A stretch of DNA of 64,000 nt from CAMPJU01 sp036675265 (lineage in GTDB: Bacteria > Pseudomonadota > Gammaproteobacteria > Xanthomonadales > Xanthomonadaceae): contig JAKFFJ010000050.1 in the NCBI GenBank assembly GCA_036675265.1, positions 45,750 to 109,749 of the forward strand, written 5' to 3'. The notes beneath the pieces are model-generated. The model did not search any database, had not been told where the DNA came from, and saw only the letters and a program-made list of their open reading frames with translations. How positions within the stretch are numbered: the stretch's first letter is position 1; every line of letters starts with the position of its first letter. Below are positions 1 through 8,651 of the stretch, in pieces. The position numbers and the translations under genes were made by a program.

Positions 1-1035
1 CAGACCTGGCGCCAGCTCGGCGACCCGCACGGCACCGCACAGGCGCTCAACAACATCGGGTTCGCGAACTACCAGCTGGGCGCCTACGACGACGCGCAGG
101 TGTACTGGCAGCAGGCGGCCGAGGCGTACGAGCAGCTGGGGAGCGCGACGGGGCGCATCCGCACGGACCAGAACCTCGGCTTGCTGGCGATGGCGCGCGG
201 CCACTGGTCGCAGGCGCGCGACCTGCTGGAAGCGTCGCTGGCGGACGCGCAGCGCCAGCAGATGGTGGAGGAAGCCGCGGTGAGCCATCGCAACCTCGCC
301 GAACTGGAGTCGTGGCAGGGACACGTGGCAAAGGCGCTGGAACAGGCGTCGCGCGCCGAAGCGCTGTTCCGGCAGCGCGAGGACCAGCGCGGCCTGGCCG
401 ACGCGGGGCTGCTGCGCGCACAGGCCCTGCTTGCCGCGCACGCCGACGACCAGGCCCGATCCGTGCTGGACGGGCTGCAACCGGTGCTCGCCGGCGCCTC
501 CGCGGAGCAGCGCGCGATGGAGCGCCTGCTGCGCGCGCAACTGGCCCGTCGTGCGGGAGACGACGACGCGGCCACGGCCGCGCTGGCCCAGGCCCGTGCG
601 CTGGCCGCCGCGTCGGGCGTGCGCCAGCTGCAACTCCAGATCGCGCTGGAGGCCGCGCGGGCCGGCGAACCCGATCCGGCGCTCGACGAAGCGACCGCGC
701 GCCTGGGCCACGCCGGCCTGCGCCTGGCGTGGCTGGAATTGCGGATGGCCGAGGCCCTCGCGGGCGCAGGCCAGTCGCCCGCGGAAGCGCTGGCCGCGTG
801 GCGCGAGGCGTCGGGGCTGTTGCGCGAAGGCGACTTCGTGCGCGCGCACCGCCTGCAGCACCTCGCCGCACGGGCGCTCGCGGCGTCGGGCGACGAGGCG
901 GCCGCGGACGCCGCCCGGACCCGCGCGGCGCGTTCGTTCCAGTCCATGCGCGAAGCGTTGCCCGACACCCTGCGCGCGGGATTCGACGACCGCGACGCGG
1001 ACGCGATCGCCACGCTGGAGCCGCGCATGCCATGA
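1..1035 (+). CDS. TPR-repeat protein, C-terminal part (5' end outside the window)
   Basis: The frame is open from base 1, so the start lies upstream. The visible 344 residues are mostly alpha-helical and Ala/Leu/Arg-rich. The opening stretch (GTAQALNNIGFANYQLGAYDDA, split here as GTAQALNNIG and FANYQLGAYDDA) is a clear tetratricopeptide repeat, and degenerate helical repeats follow. The stop overlaps the start of the histidine kinase gene by ATGA, which suggests translational coupling and a shared signalling role. The missing N-terminus could be a protein kinase, an ATPase or a sensor, and I cannot tell which. The reading frame is certain; the function is only scaffold or sensor by inference. 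Confidence 0.85.
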   Translation, partial: QTWRQLGDPHGTAQALNNIGFANYQLGAYDDAQVYWQQAAEAYEQLGSATGRIRTDQNLGLLAMARGHWSQARDLLEASLADAQRQQMVEEAAVSHRNLAELESWQGHVAKALEQASRAEALFRQREDQRGLADAGLLRAQALLAAHADDQARSVLDGLQPVLAGASAEQRAMERLLRAQLARRAGDDDAATAALAQARALAAASGVRQLQLQIALEAARAGEPDPALDEATARLGHAGLRLAWLELRMAEALAGAGQSPAEALAAWREASGLLREGDFVRAHRLQHLAARALAASGDEAAADAARTRAARSFQSMREALPDTLRAGFDDRDADAIATLEPRMP

Positions 1036-1778
1036 ACGACCCCTCCTCGCCCGCCAACGACCTGCCGCCGCTCTCGCTGGAGGCGATCAGCGCGCAGTAC
1101 GAACGGTTGCTGCAGCGCCTGGAAGCCAACGAGCGCGAGTTCCGGCGTCTTGGACGCGCGGTATGGCGCGTGCAGGAGGACGAGCGCCGGCGCCTGGCGC
1201 GCGACCTGCATGACGGGCTCGGCCAGAACCTGACCGCCCTCAAGCACCGCCTGTCGCAGGTCGCGGGCGACCTCGACGGCGACGCGCGCGTCCGGCTCGA
1301 CGCAGCCATCGCGCTTTGCGCCGACACGCTGGAGGACACCCGCCACCTGTCGCGCCTGCTGCGCCCCCCGATCCTCGACGACCTGGGCCTGGTGGCCGCG
1401 TTGCGCTGGCTCGCGCGCAGCCAGTCCGAATCCGCCGGGGTCGAGGTGGTCGCCGAGATCGTCGAGCCATTGCCGCCGCTCGACAGCGACCTGCAGACCT
1501 TGCTGTTCCGCGTCGCGCAGGAGGCGCTGACCAACGTCGCCCGCCATTCGGGGGCGCGCACCGCGCTGCTGCGGCTGGTCGCGCGCGACGGCACGTTGCG
1601 CCTGCAGGTCGCGGACGACGGACGTGGCTGCGACCCGGACGCCGCCTTGCGTACCGGCGGCAGCGGCCTGGGCGGCATGCGCGAGCGGCTCCGCCTGTAC
1701 GACGGCCGGCTCGAGCTGCATTCGCTCCCGGGCGAAGGCCTCCGGTTGCGCGCGGTGGTTCCCCTCGCCCCCCGCTGA
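1032..1778 (+). CDS. NarL-type sensor histidine kinase (HisKA_3), soluble
   Basis: This 248-residue protein has no membrane segment. A coiled-coil-like N-terminus (about 20-50) leads into the HisKA_3 dimerisation motif ERRRLARDLHDGLGQNL, with His60 as the likely phosphoacceptor. The HATPase domain follows: N box QEALTNVARHSG around Asn168, G1 DDGRG at 195-199, and G2 GLGGMRER at 212-219. That order is typical of NarX/DegS-type kinases. The start overlaps the TPR gene stop, and the response regulator follows after 55 bases, so the three genes probably form one pathway. With no sensor domain of its own, it probably takes input from the TPR protein (inference). Confidence 0.93.
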   Translation: MNDPSSPANDLPPLSLEAISAQYERLLQRLEANEREFRRLGRAVWRVQEDERRRLARDLHDGLGQNLTALKHRLSQVAGDLDGDARVRLDAAIALCADTLEDTRHLSRLLRPPILDDLGLVAALRWLARSQSESAGVEVVAEIVEPLPPLDSDLQTLLFRVAQEALTNVARHSGARTALLRLVARDGTLRLQVADDGRGCDPDAALRTGGSGLGGMRERLRLYDGRLELHSLPGEGLRLRAVVPLAPR

Positions 1779-1833
1779 TTGCTTGACGGGGCGCGCCCGG
1801 GCGCGCAGCGTAGGGCGGACAGGGGGAAATACG

Positions 1834-2481
1834 ATGGGCATGCTGTTGCGCGTGCTGATCGCGGACGACCACACGCTCGTGCGCGAAAGCCTGGTGAGCC
1901 TGCTGCAGGCCGGCGGCGACGTCCAGGTCGTGGCGCAGGCCTCCGACGGCATCGAGACCGTCGAAAAGGCGATCGCCACGCGGCCGGACGTGGTCGTGAC
2001 CGACATCTCCATGCCGCGGCTGGGCGGCATCGAGGTCGTGCGCCGCCTGCACGAGGCATTGCCGGAAACGCGGGTGCTGGTGCTGACCATGCACCAGGAG
2101 GACGAGTACGTGCTGCAGGCGGTCCGGGCCGGCGCGTCCGGCTACCTGGTCAAGGACAGCGCCGCCGCCGAACTGCTGGCCGCGGTGCGCAGCCTGCAGG
2201 CCGGGCGTGGCTACTTCGGCCCGCAGGCGTCCCGCGCGCTGGCCGAGCAGATGCAGAACCCGGACCGCACCGTCGACGATCCGTACGGCCGGCTGACCGC
2301 GCGCGAGCGGGAGGTCTTCCACCTGGTCATCGAAGGCCTGACCACCAAGGAAATCGCGCGTCGCCTGGACATCAGCGTGAAGACCGCGGAAAACCACCGT
2401 GCCCGGGTCATCGCGAAGGTCGGCGTGCGCAACACCGCCGAGCTCGTCCGCTACGCGCTGCGGCGCGGCCTGCTGGATTGA
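1834..2481 (+). CDS. NarL/FixJ-family response regulator with LuxR-type DNA-binding domain
   Basis: 215 residues. The receiver domain (about 6-122) has the acidic pair Asp11/Asp12, phosphoacceptor Asp57 in VVVTDISMP, and a conserved Lys in GYLVKDS. A linker leads to a GerE/LuxR helix-turn-helix (about 150-210) with LTAREREVFHLVIEG, TTKEIARRL and SVKTAENHRARVIAKV. An AGGGGG ribosome site lies about 7 bases before the ATG, which decides this start over longer in-frame starts upstream. It follows its cognate kinase and should be the output of that pathway. Target genes are unknown; the secreted protease just downstream is a neighbour but not a demonstrated target. Confidence 0.95.
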   Translation: MGMLLRVLIADDHTLVRESLVSLLQAGGDVQVVAQASDGIETVEKAIATRPDVVVTDISMPRLGGIEVVRRLHEALPETRVLVLTMHQEDEYVLQAVRAGASGYLVKDSAAAELLAAVRSLQAGRGYFGPQASRALAEQMQNPDRTVDDPYGRLTAREREVFHLVIEGLTTKEIARRLDISVKTAENHRARVIAKVGVRNTAELVRYALRRGLLD

Positions 2482-2597
2482 CCAGACGCTCCCGTATTGG
2501 GTGATTCCCCCCGGCCGGGCTGGGGTGGTTCATGGATGGCAGCGCGCCCCTGGCGGACACACGCTGCATCGTGCCCCCCACCGCGAGTCCCTCCCCC

Positions 2598-5402
2598 ATG
2601 TCCGCCATCCGCCCCCTGCGCGCGAGCCTGCTCGCCATCGCGATCCTCGCCACGCCGATGCTGTCGGAGGCCCGTCGCCTCGACGCCGACCTGGAAGCCA
2701 TGCTGCCGCTGCTCGCCCCCGGCGAAACCGTCGAGGTCGTCATCAGCTTCGACCAGGACGGTGCGCCGACGGCGGCGCAACGCCTGCGCCTGTCGGCCTT
2801 GGGCCTGACCGGCGTCACCATGCGCTCGTTGCCGATCGCCGGCGCCGTCGCCACGCCCGCGCAGGTCCGGCAGCTGCTCGCCATGGACGACGTGCGTTCC
2901 GTGTGGCTCAACGCCCCGCTGGACCTGGAGAACCGGGAAGCGACCCGCCTGACCGGCGTCGACCGCCTGCGCACCGACGGCGACATCCGCGTGCGCGGCC
3001 TGCCCGTCAGCGGACGCGGCATCGGCGTGGTGGTGAACGACTCCGGCGTCGACGGCACCCATCGCGACATCAAGTACCCGAACCACGTGGTGCAGAACGT
3101 GCTCGCCCAGACCAACCTGCAGGCGTTCGACGCGATGCTGCCGGTCACCTACGTCGAGGGCGTCGCCGACACCGACATCGGCGGCGGCCATGGCAGCCAT
3201 GTCGCCGGGATCATCGGCGCCACCGGTGCGTCGTCATCGCCCGCCCTCGCCTTCGAGGGCGTCGCGCCCGGTGCGCGCATCGTCGGTTACGGGTCCGGCG
3301 CGGGCCTGTTCATCCTCGACACCATCGGCGGGTTCGACTACGCGCTGACCAACCAGGCGCAATACGACATCCGCGTCGTGTCCAATTCGTTCGGCAACAC
3401 CGGCGACGTCGGCACCGACTTCGACCCGGACGACCCGACCAACATCGCCACCAAGGCGCTGGCGGACCGCAACGTGGTGGTCGTGTTCTCGGCGGGCAAC
3501 GCGGGATCCGGCGAAGGCACCATCACCGGCAACTTCAAGAAGGCGCCCTGGGTGATCACGGTCGCCGCGGGCGACAAGCAGGGCGGGCTGGCGGACTTCT
3601 CCTCGCGCGGCGAGGATGGCAACGGCGGCACCGTCCAGGTCGACGGCGAGACGTTCACCTGGGTCGACCGGCCCACCGTGACCGCGCCGGGCGTGGACAT
3701 CTACTCGGTGCGTGCGAGCACCGCCGACCCGACCTTCCACGCGGCGATCGATGCCGAGGCCGAGGAGATCGGCGCGAACAACGCGCTGTACTACACCAAG
3801 CTGTCCGGCACCTCGATGGCGGCCCCGCACATCTCGGGCGTGGTCGCATTGATGCTGGAGGCCAACCCCGACCTGCACTGGAGCGAAGTGAAGCAGATCC
3901 TGCAGGACACCGCGACGAACATTCCCGGGCGCGACCCGTGGGAGTCCGGCGCGGGGTACGTCAACGCCTATGCCGCCGTCCAGGCCGCCCTGGGCGCCCC
4001 GGGTTACGGCACCACCGTCAATGCGTTCCGCGACTTCAACGCCGACGCGCAGGTCTCGCTGGCAAGCGATGTCGACCACGTGGTCGACTTCAGTCCGGTC
4101 GGCCCGACGGGGTCGGTGCAGTTCGAAGTCGGCCCGTCGATCTCGCTGGTCGCCGCGCGCGCCAACGTCGGCGACAACACCGTGGCGATCAGCCTGACCG
4201 ACCCGAAGGGCAACCGGTACGGCTCGTCGATCGCATTGCCCGTCATCGGCCAGAACATCTCGGCGACCGCGCCCGGCATGCCCGGCACCTGGACGCTGAC
4301 CGTGCGCGGCATCGGTGGCGTGTCCGACGTGGACGTCGATCCGGCCAACGTCACGAACGGCTACGGGTTGCCGGGCCAGGTGACGGTCAACGTGCGCCAG
4401 CTGCAGACGGATGGCTACACCGGGCTGGGCGACGTGGCCGGCCACGCCGGCCAGGGCTTCATCGAGTACGGCGTGTCCAACCGGCTGGTGGATGGCTACG
4501 ACGACGGCACCTTCCGTCCGGACGCCCCGATCACCCGTGGCGAGATGGCGGTCTACCTCTCGATGGGCAACGCGGTCCGGCAGAACCTCCCGTTCGACGG
4601 CACCTCCAGTTTCGTGGACGTGCCGCGGGGCAGCGTGCTGTCGCCCTTCGCCGAGGGCGCCGCCTCGCAGGGCGCGGCGCTGCGCGACGTGGCGCAACGC
4701 CAGGCGGGCGTGATGGGCGTGTACCAGGGCGCGTTCCGGCCGGACGATCCGGTCACGCGTGCCAGCCTCGCCTACTCGCTGGTGCAGGGACTGGGCCTGC
4801 AGGACCAGGCGCAGGGATTCGCGTCCTCGATCCGGACGGAGACCTACACCGGCACGATCGGGCCTTCGGTCGAGAACATGGAAGTGCACGACATCCCCGT
4901 GCAGGTCGGCGACGACGTGACCACCCTGGAAGCGAGCCTGGGCTGGGATGCCGGCGTGCCCGCGCAGGACCTGGACCTCTACCTGCTCGATCCCGACGGC
5001 AACCAGGTGGCCTCGGCCGCGACCGTCGGCAACCCGGAAATCGTGCAGTACGCCGTGCTGCGGCCCGGCACGTACACCTGGCGCGTCACCGGTTACGCCA
5101 CTGCCAGCGCCAGCTACACCCTGGCGAGCACGCAACACGGTTCGGGCGGCACGTCCGAGGTGACGGTGCTGGTCGGCGGCGAGCGCATCCCGGTGGAGGA
5201 TGCCGCGTCGATCCCGGCGAGCCTGCGCGGCTATGTGCAACTGGCGCTGGACCTCGGCCTGCTCAATGCGCGCTTCGAACTGGTGCAGGGTCCCTTCGAC
5301 CCCGCGCCGACCCTGAAGGCGTGGTTCGATCCGACCCGTGACGTGACCCGCGCGGGCTATGCCGCGGCGACGGCGCGGTGGCACGCGGCCTGGTTGCAGT
5401 AG
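2598..5402 (+). CDS. Secreted S8 subtilisin-like protease with three S-layer-homology repeats
   Basis: 934 residues from the chosen ATG, which begins a classic signal peptide (MSAIRPLRASLLAIAILATP). An in-frame ATG at 2532 would add 22 residues before it and is less likely. The catalytic triad is visible: Asp148 in VVNDSGVDG, His198 in GGHGSHVAGI and Ser406 in LSGTSMAAPH. After the catalytic domain comes a beta-rich PPC-like region (about 490-600). SLH-like repeats follow at about 604-657 (with GYDDGTFRPDAPITRGEMA), 671-733 (GAFRPDDPVTRASLA) and 865-934, with another PPC-like domain between the second and third. Probably exported and surface-attached or released. SLH repeats are unexpected in this lineage. 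Confidence 0.93.
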   Translation: MSAIRPLRASLLAIAILATPMLSEARRLDADLEAMLPLLAPGETVEVVISFDQDGAPTAAQRLRLSALGLTGVTMRSLPIAGAVATPAQVRQLLAMDDVRSVWLNAPLDLENREATRLTGVDRLRTDGDIRVRGLPVSGRGIGVVVNDSGVDGTHRDIKYPNHVVQNVLAQTNLQAFDAMLPVTYVEGVADTDIGGGHGSHVAGIIGATGASSSPALAFEGVAPGARIVGYGSGAGLFILDTIGGFDYALTNQAQYDIRVVSNSFGNTGDVGTDFDPDDPTNIATKALADRNVVVVFSAGNAGSGEGTITGNFKKAPWVITVAAGDKQGGLADFSSRGEDGNGGTVQVDGETFTWVDRPTVTAPGVDIYSVRASTADPTFHAAIDAEAEEIGANNALYYTKLSGTSMAAPHISGVVALMLEANPDLHWSEVKQILQDTATNIPGRDPWESGAGYVNAYAAVQAALGAPGYGTTVNAFRDFNADAQVSLASDVDHVVDFSPVGPTGSVQFEVGPSISLVAARANVGDNTVAISLTDPKGNRYGSSIALPVIGQNISATAPGMPGTWTLTVRGIGGVSDVDVDPANVTNGYGLPGQVTVNVRQLQTDGYTGLGDVAGHAGQGFIEYGVSNRLVDGYDDGTFRPDAPITRGEMAVYLSMGNAVRQNLPFDGTSSFVDVPRGSVLSPFAEGAASQGAALRDVAQRQAGVMGVYQGAFRPDDPVTRASLAYSLVQGLGLQDQAQGFASSIRTETYTGTIGPSVENMEVHDIPVQVGDDVTTLEASLGWDAGVPAQDLDLYLLDPDGNQVASAATVGNPEIVQYAVLRPGTYTWRVTGYATASASYTLASTQHGSGGTSEVTVLVGGERIPVEDAASIPASLRGYVQLALDLGLLNARFELVQGPFDPAPTLKAWFDPTRDVTRAGYAAATARWHAAWLQ

Positions 5403-5431
5403 CCGGCGCAACGCGTGGCGCAAGGAAAACA

Positions 5432-5452
5432 CCGCCGCCCGATGGGCGGCGG
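5432..5452 (+). terminator. Strong GC hairpin after the subtilase gene (possible terminator)
   Basis: A perfect 9-bp stem, CCGCCGCCC / GGGCGGCGG, with a GAT loop lies 30 bases after the protease stop. There is no good T-tract on the plus strand. On the minus strand the stem is followed by a T-rich stretch, but no minus-strand gene ends here. It may stop transcription poorly or stabilise the mRNA end. Confidence 0.4.
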
Positions 5453-5507
5453 TTGCCCATTGGACCCGTAGTATTCTCGACGGCGTGCGGACCCCGGAGC
5501 CCCGTCG

Positions 5508-5984
5508 ATGAAACGCCTGACCCTCGCACTCTTGTCCATGCTCGTGGCCGTGGCGCTGGCCGCCTGCGCGGGTGGCCCGGTCCGCCGCGTCTCGGAACCG
5601 GCCGCGGCGATCCAGCAACTGACCGTGCAGGCCGACGGCCACTGGACGGTCGCGCTGCGGATCGACAACTTCAGCAGCATCCCGATGCGTTTCGAAGCGG
5701 TCGAGCTGGCGATGACCGTCGACGGCGTCGCCGCCGGGACGTTGCGCGGCAGTGCGGGCATCACCATCGGGCCGGAATCGGCCGACGTCGCCAGCCTGCC
5801 CTTCTCCCCGTCGGCCGGGGCGCGGCTGCGGATCGCCGATGCCCTGGCCGCGCGACGCAGCGTGTCCTACACGCTTGCCGGCCGGCTCGACGCCGTGCCC
5901 GAGGACGGCGGCAGCCGCAGCTTCGACATCGATCGCCAGAGCGCGATGACGCCGGTGCCGGGGTTGCCCGGCGTGCTTCGCTGA
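5508..5984 (+). CDS. Lipoprotein with a LEA14/WHy-type domain
   Basis: 158 residues. The N-terminus is a lipoprotein signal with lipobox LAAC and lipidated Cys20. The rest is a single beta-sandwich-like domain: IDNFSSIPMRFEAVELAMTV matches the pattern of water-stress/hypersensitive-response (WHy, LEA type 2) domains, which are common as small outer-membrane lipoproteins in Xanthomonadaceae. The residue after the lipidated Cys is Ala, so outer-membrane sorting is expected. The gene stands between the protease and the acyl-CoA dehydrogenase with separate spacing, so no operon role is clear. The domain assignment is moderate. Confidence 0.85.
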   Translation: MKRLTLALLSMLVAVALAACAGGPVRRVSEPAAAIQQLTVQADGHWTVALRIDNFSSIPMRFEAVELAMTVDGVAAGTLRGSAGITIGPESADVASLPFSPSAGARLRIADALAARRSVSYTLAGRLDAVPEDGGSRSFDIDRQSAMTPVPGLPGVLR

Positions 5985-6008
5985 CCGCGCGCCGATGGAC
6001 GTGCATCG

Positions 6009-7799
6009 ATGACCACCTACACCGCTCCCCTCGGGGAGATGCGATTCGTGCTGGACGAGTTGCTCGATGCGCCGGCGCTGTTCGCGCGCCTGGGCTTCCA
6101 GGACGCGACGCCGGACGTGGTCGACGCGGTGCTGGAGGAAGGCGCGCGCTTCACCCAGGCCGTGCTCGCGCCGCTCAACAAGGTCGGCGACCGCGAGGGC
6201 TGCCGCTACGACCCGGCGACCGGCGCCGTCGCCACGCCCACCGGCTTCGCAGACGCGTACAGGCGCTATGTCGAGGCGGGCTGGCCCGGCCTGGTCGCGC
6301 CGGCTGCGTACGGTGGCCAGGGGCTGCCGCACCTGCTCGGCATCCCGGTCAAGGAGATGATCGACGCGGCCAACCTCGCCTGGGGCAACTTCCCGCTGCT
6401 CTCGCACGGCGCCACCGAGGCGCTGCTCGCGTTCGGCGACGACTGGCAACGGGAGACGTTCCTGCGCCCGCTGGTCGAGGGTCGCTGGACCGGCACCATG
6501 TGCCTGACCGAGGCGCACTGCGGCACCGACCTGGGATTGCTGCGCACGCGCGCGGAGCCATGCGACGACGGCAGTTTCGCGATCACCGGCAACAAGATCT
6601 TCATCACCGCCGGCGAGCACGACCTCGCCGGGAACATCGTGCACCTGGTGCTGGCGCGGTTGCCCGATGCGCCCCCGGGCAGCCGCGGCATTTCGATGTT
6701 CGTGGTGCCCAAGTTCCGCGTCGCGCACGACGGCAGCCCGGGCGAGCGCAACGGCGTGCGCGCCGGCGGCATCGAGCACAAGATGGGCATCCACGGCTCG
6801 GCGACCTGCCAGCTCGACTTCGACCGCGCGCAGGGCTGGCTGGTGGGCGAGCCGCACCGCGGCCTGCAGGCGATGTTCGTGATGATGAACACCGCGCGCC
6901 TCGCGGTGGGGCTGCAAGGCCTGGGCCTGGCGGACCGCGCGTACCGGAATGCATTGCGCTATGCGCGCGAGCGGCTGCAGATGCGGTCGCTGTCCGGGGC
7001 GAAGTACCCGGACCTGCCCGCCGACCCGATCATCGTGCATCCCGACGTGCGGCGGATGCTGCTCACCTGCAAGGCCCTCGTCGAAGGCGGCCGTGCGCTC
7101 GCGTACCACGCTGCATCGCTGGTCGACGTCATCGCGCGCGAGGAGGACCCGGCCGAACGCGCGCGCGCGAGTGCACTGCTCGGCTTCCTGACGCCGATCG
7201 CCAAGGCCTGCCTCACCGAGTGGGGCGTCGAATGCACGTACCACGCGCTGCAGTGTTTCGGTGGCCACGGTTACATCGCCGAGCACGGGATGGAGCAGCT
7301 GGCGCGCGACGCGCGCATCACGACGCTCTACGAAGGCACCACGGGGATCCAGGCGCTGGACCTGCTGGGCCGGAAGGTGCTGCAGCAGGAGGGCGTCGGA
7401 CTGGACGCGTTCCTCGCCATGGTGGAGGCCTTCTGTGACGCCCATGGCGACGATGCGACCGTCGGCGACTTCGTGGTGGCGCTGCGGGGGCACGCGGTGC
7501 AGTGGCGGCACTTGACGGCGACGCTCCGCGAACGTGCGGCCGACGACCCCGAGGAGATCGGCGCGGCTGCGTATGACTACCTGTTCTTCTCGGGTTACGT
7601 GGCGCTCGCCTACTGGTGGGCACGCAGCGCGGTCGCCGCCACGACGTCGTCGCGACCGGCCGCGTTCGTCGATGCCAAGCGCACGACCGCGCGCTTCTAT
7701 TTCGACCGCATCCTGCCGCGTGCGTCCGCGCATGCTGCAGCGATCGAGCGTGGCGCGGCCTCGTTGATGGCGCTGTCCGCGGACGATTTCGACGCGTAA
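6009..7799 (+). CDS. Acyl-CoA dehydrogenase, long type with extra C-terminal domain
   Basis: 596 residues, the length of the acyl-CoA dehydrogenase class with an added C-terminal domain (DmdC/FadE-like) rather than the 380-residue short class. The FAD-binding middle domain shows MCLTEAHCGTDLG and KIFITAGEHD. The C-terminal helical domain has QCFGGHGYIAEHGMEQLARD and LYEGTTGIQALDLLGRK, in which Glu442 is the expected catalytic base. It oxidises an acyl-CoA to the 2-enoyl-CoA with electrons going to ETF; the chain specificity cannot be read from the sequence. The first in-frame ATG was taken, 24 bases after the lipoprotein gene. Confidence 0.95.
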   Translation: MTTYTAPLGEMRFVLDELLDAPALFARLGFQDATPDVVDAVLEEGARFTQAVLAPLNKVGDREGCRYDPATGAVATPTGFADAYRRYVEAGWPGLVAPAAYGGQGLPHLLGIPVKEMIDAANLAWGNFPLLSHGATEALLAFGDDWQRETFLRPLVEGRWTGTMCLTEAHCGTDLGLLRTRAEPCDDGSFAITGNKIFITAGEHDLAGNIVHLVLARLPDAPPGSRGISMFVVPKFRVAHDGSPGERNGVRAGGIEHKMGIHGSATCQLDFDRAQGWLVGEPHRGLQAMFVMMNTARLAVGLQGLGLADRAYRNALRYARERLQMRSLSGAKYPDLPADPIIVHPDVRRMLLTCKALVEGGRALAYHAASLVDVIAREEDPAERARASALLGFLTPIAKACLTEWGVECTYHALQCFGGHGYIAEHGMEQLARDARITTLYEGTTGIQALDLLGRKVLQQEGVGLDAFLAMVEAFCDAHGDDATVGDFVVALRGHAVQWRHLTATLRERAADDPEEIGAAAYDYLFFSGYVALAYWWARSAVAATTSSRPAAFVDAKRTTARFYFDRILPRASAHAAAIERGAASLMALSADDFDA

Positions 7800-7945
7800 C
7801 AGCCGATCGGCGCGCCGGCGGCCTTGCGGGTGCCGCTGCTCCTGCCGCGGTTGTGGCCGCGCCGCAAGGACACGGCGGGCCCGGCCATCCCGGAGCCGCC
7901 GCGAACGGCCTGACGGGCCGCCCGGCCCCGGGAACCGGGACGCGC

Positions 7946-7976
7946 TTTACACAAACCCTGAACGTTCTTGTATAAG
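7946..7976 (+). promoter_or_regulatory. Candidate sigma-70 promoter for the HNH gene
   Basis: TTTACA at 7946-7951 and TATAAG at 7971-7976, or GTATAA one base earlier, are separated by 18-19 bases in an AT-richer patch between GC-rich flanks. The ATG of the HNH gene is only 12 bases after the -10, so the message would be leaderless or nearly so. Confidence 0.5.
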
Positions 7977-7987
7977 CTCGGGCCTCG

Positions 7988-8587
7988 ATGGAGACCGAGA
8001 GAGGGACGCCCGAGCATTTCCACGCGGTGCGGCTGCTTGCGCTCGACGCGCACGGCAGGGTGCTCGACTGGATGAGCTGGCAGGACGCCGCCTGCCTCTA
8101 CGCCCGCGGTGCCGTCGCCTGGACCCTTGGCGACCCCTGCCTCACCGTCCGCGGCGGCACCTGCCGTGCCACCGGGCACCAGAGCCTGCTCGACCTGCAC
8201 CCGATCGTCGCGGCGCGTGGCCATGCCCGCCCGCACGCGCTGGATCCGACGCCCGCGCTGACCAATCCCGCGCTGTTCGCGCGCGACCAGCACCTGTGCC
8301 TGTACTGCGGTCGCGACTGTCCCCGCCCGCAGCTGACGCGCGACCATGTCGTGCCGTTGTCCAAGGGCGGCCGCGACACCTGGGAGAACGTGGTCAGTGC
8401 CTGCTTCCACTGCAATTCGCGCAAGGGCAACCGCACGCCCCAGCAGGCGAACATGCCGCTGCTGGCGATCCCCTACCGGCCGAGCTGGGTCGAGCACCTG
8501 ATCCTCAGCAACCGCAACATCCTGGCCGACCAGATGGCGTTCCTGAAGAACCAGCTGCCGCGCAACGCGCGCCAACTCGCGGCCTGA
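7988..8587 (+). CDS. HNH endonuclease-type protein
   Basis: 199 residues. The N-terminal part (LLALDAHGRVLDWMSWQDAACLYARG, here shortened to LLALDAHGRVLDW) is typical of a conserved proteobacterial HNH family of unknown role. The HNH zinc-finger domain spans about 100-150: Cys104 and Cys107 (LCLYCG), TRDHVVPLSKGG with His120, WENVV with Asn134, and Cys139/Cys142 (CFHCNSRKGNR). All expected metal and catalytic positions are present, so it should be active. Related genes are chromosomal, single-copy and not linked to restriction modules, and the neighbours here give no hint of a target. Confidence 0.92.
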   Translation: METERGTPEHFHAVRLLALDAHGRVLDWMSWQDAACLYARGAVAWTLGDPCLTVRGGTCRATGHQSLLDLHPIVAARGHARPHALDPTPALTNPALFARDQHLCLYCGRDCPRPQLTRDHVVPLSKGGRDTWENVVSACFHCNSRKGNRTPQQANMPLLAIPYRPSWVEHLILSNRNILADQMAFLKNQLPRNARQLAA

Positions 8588-8651
8588 CCCAGGGCCGCAC
8601 CCGCCTGCCGGAGCAGCTAAACTCGTCGATCTCTGGACGCGGACCTGGACG

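Noticed and set aside
3234..7733. 1499-codon open frame on the minus strand
   Set aside because: It is antisense to the subtilase, lipoprotein and acyl-CoA dehydrogenase genes. Its Arg/Ala/His/Val-rich composition is that of a high-GC shadow frame, and no domain is visible.
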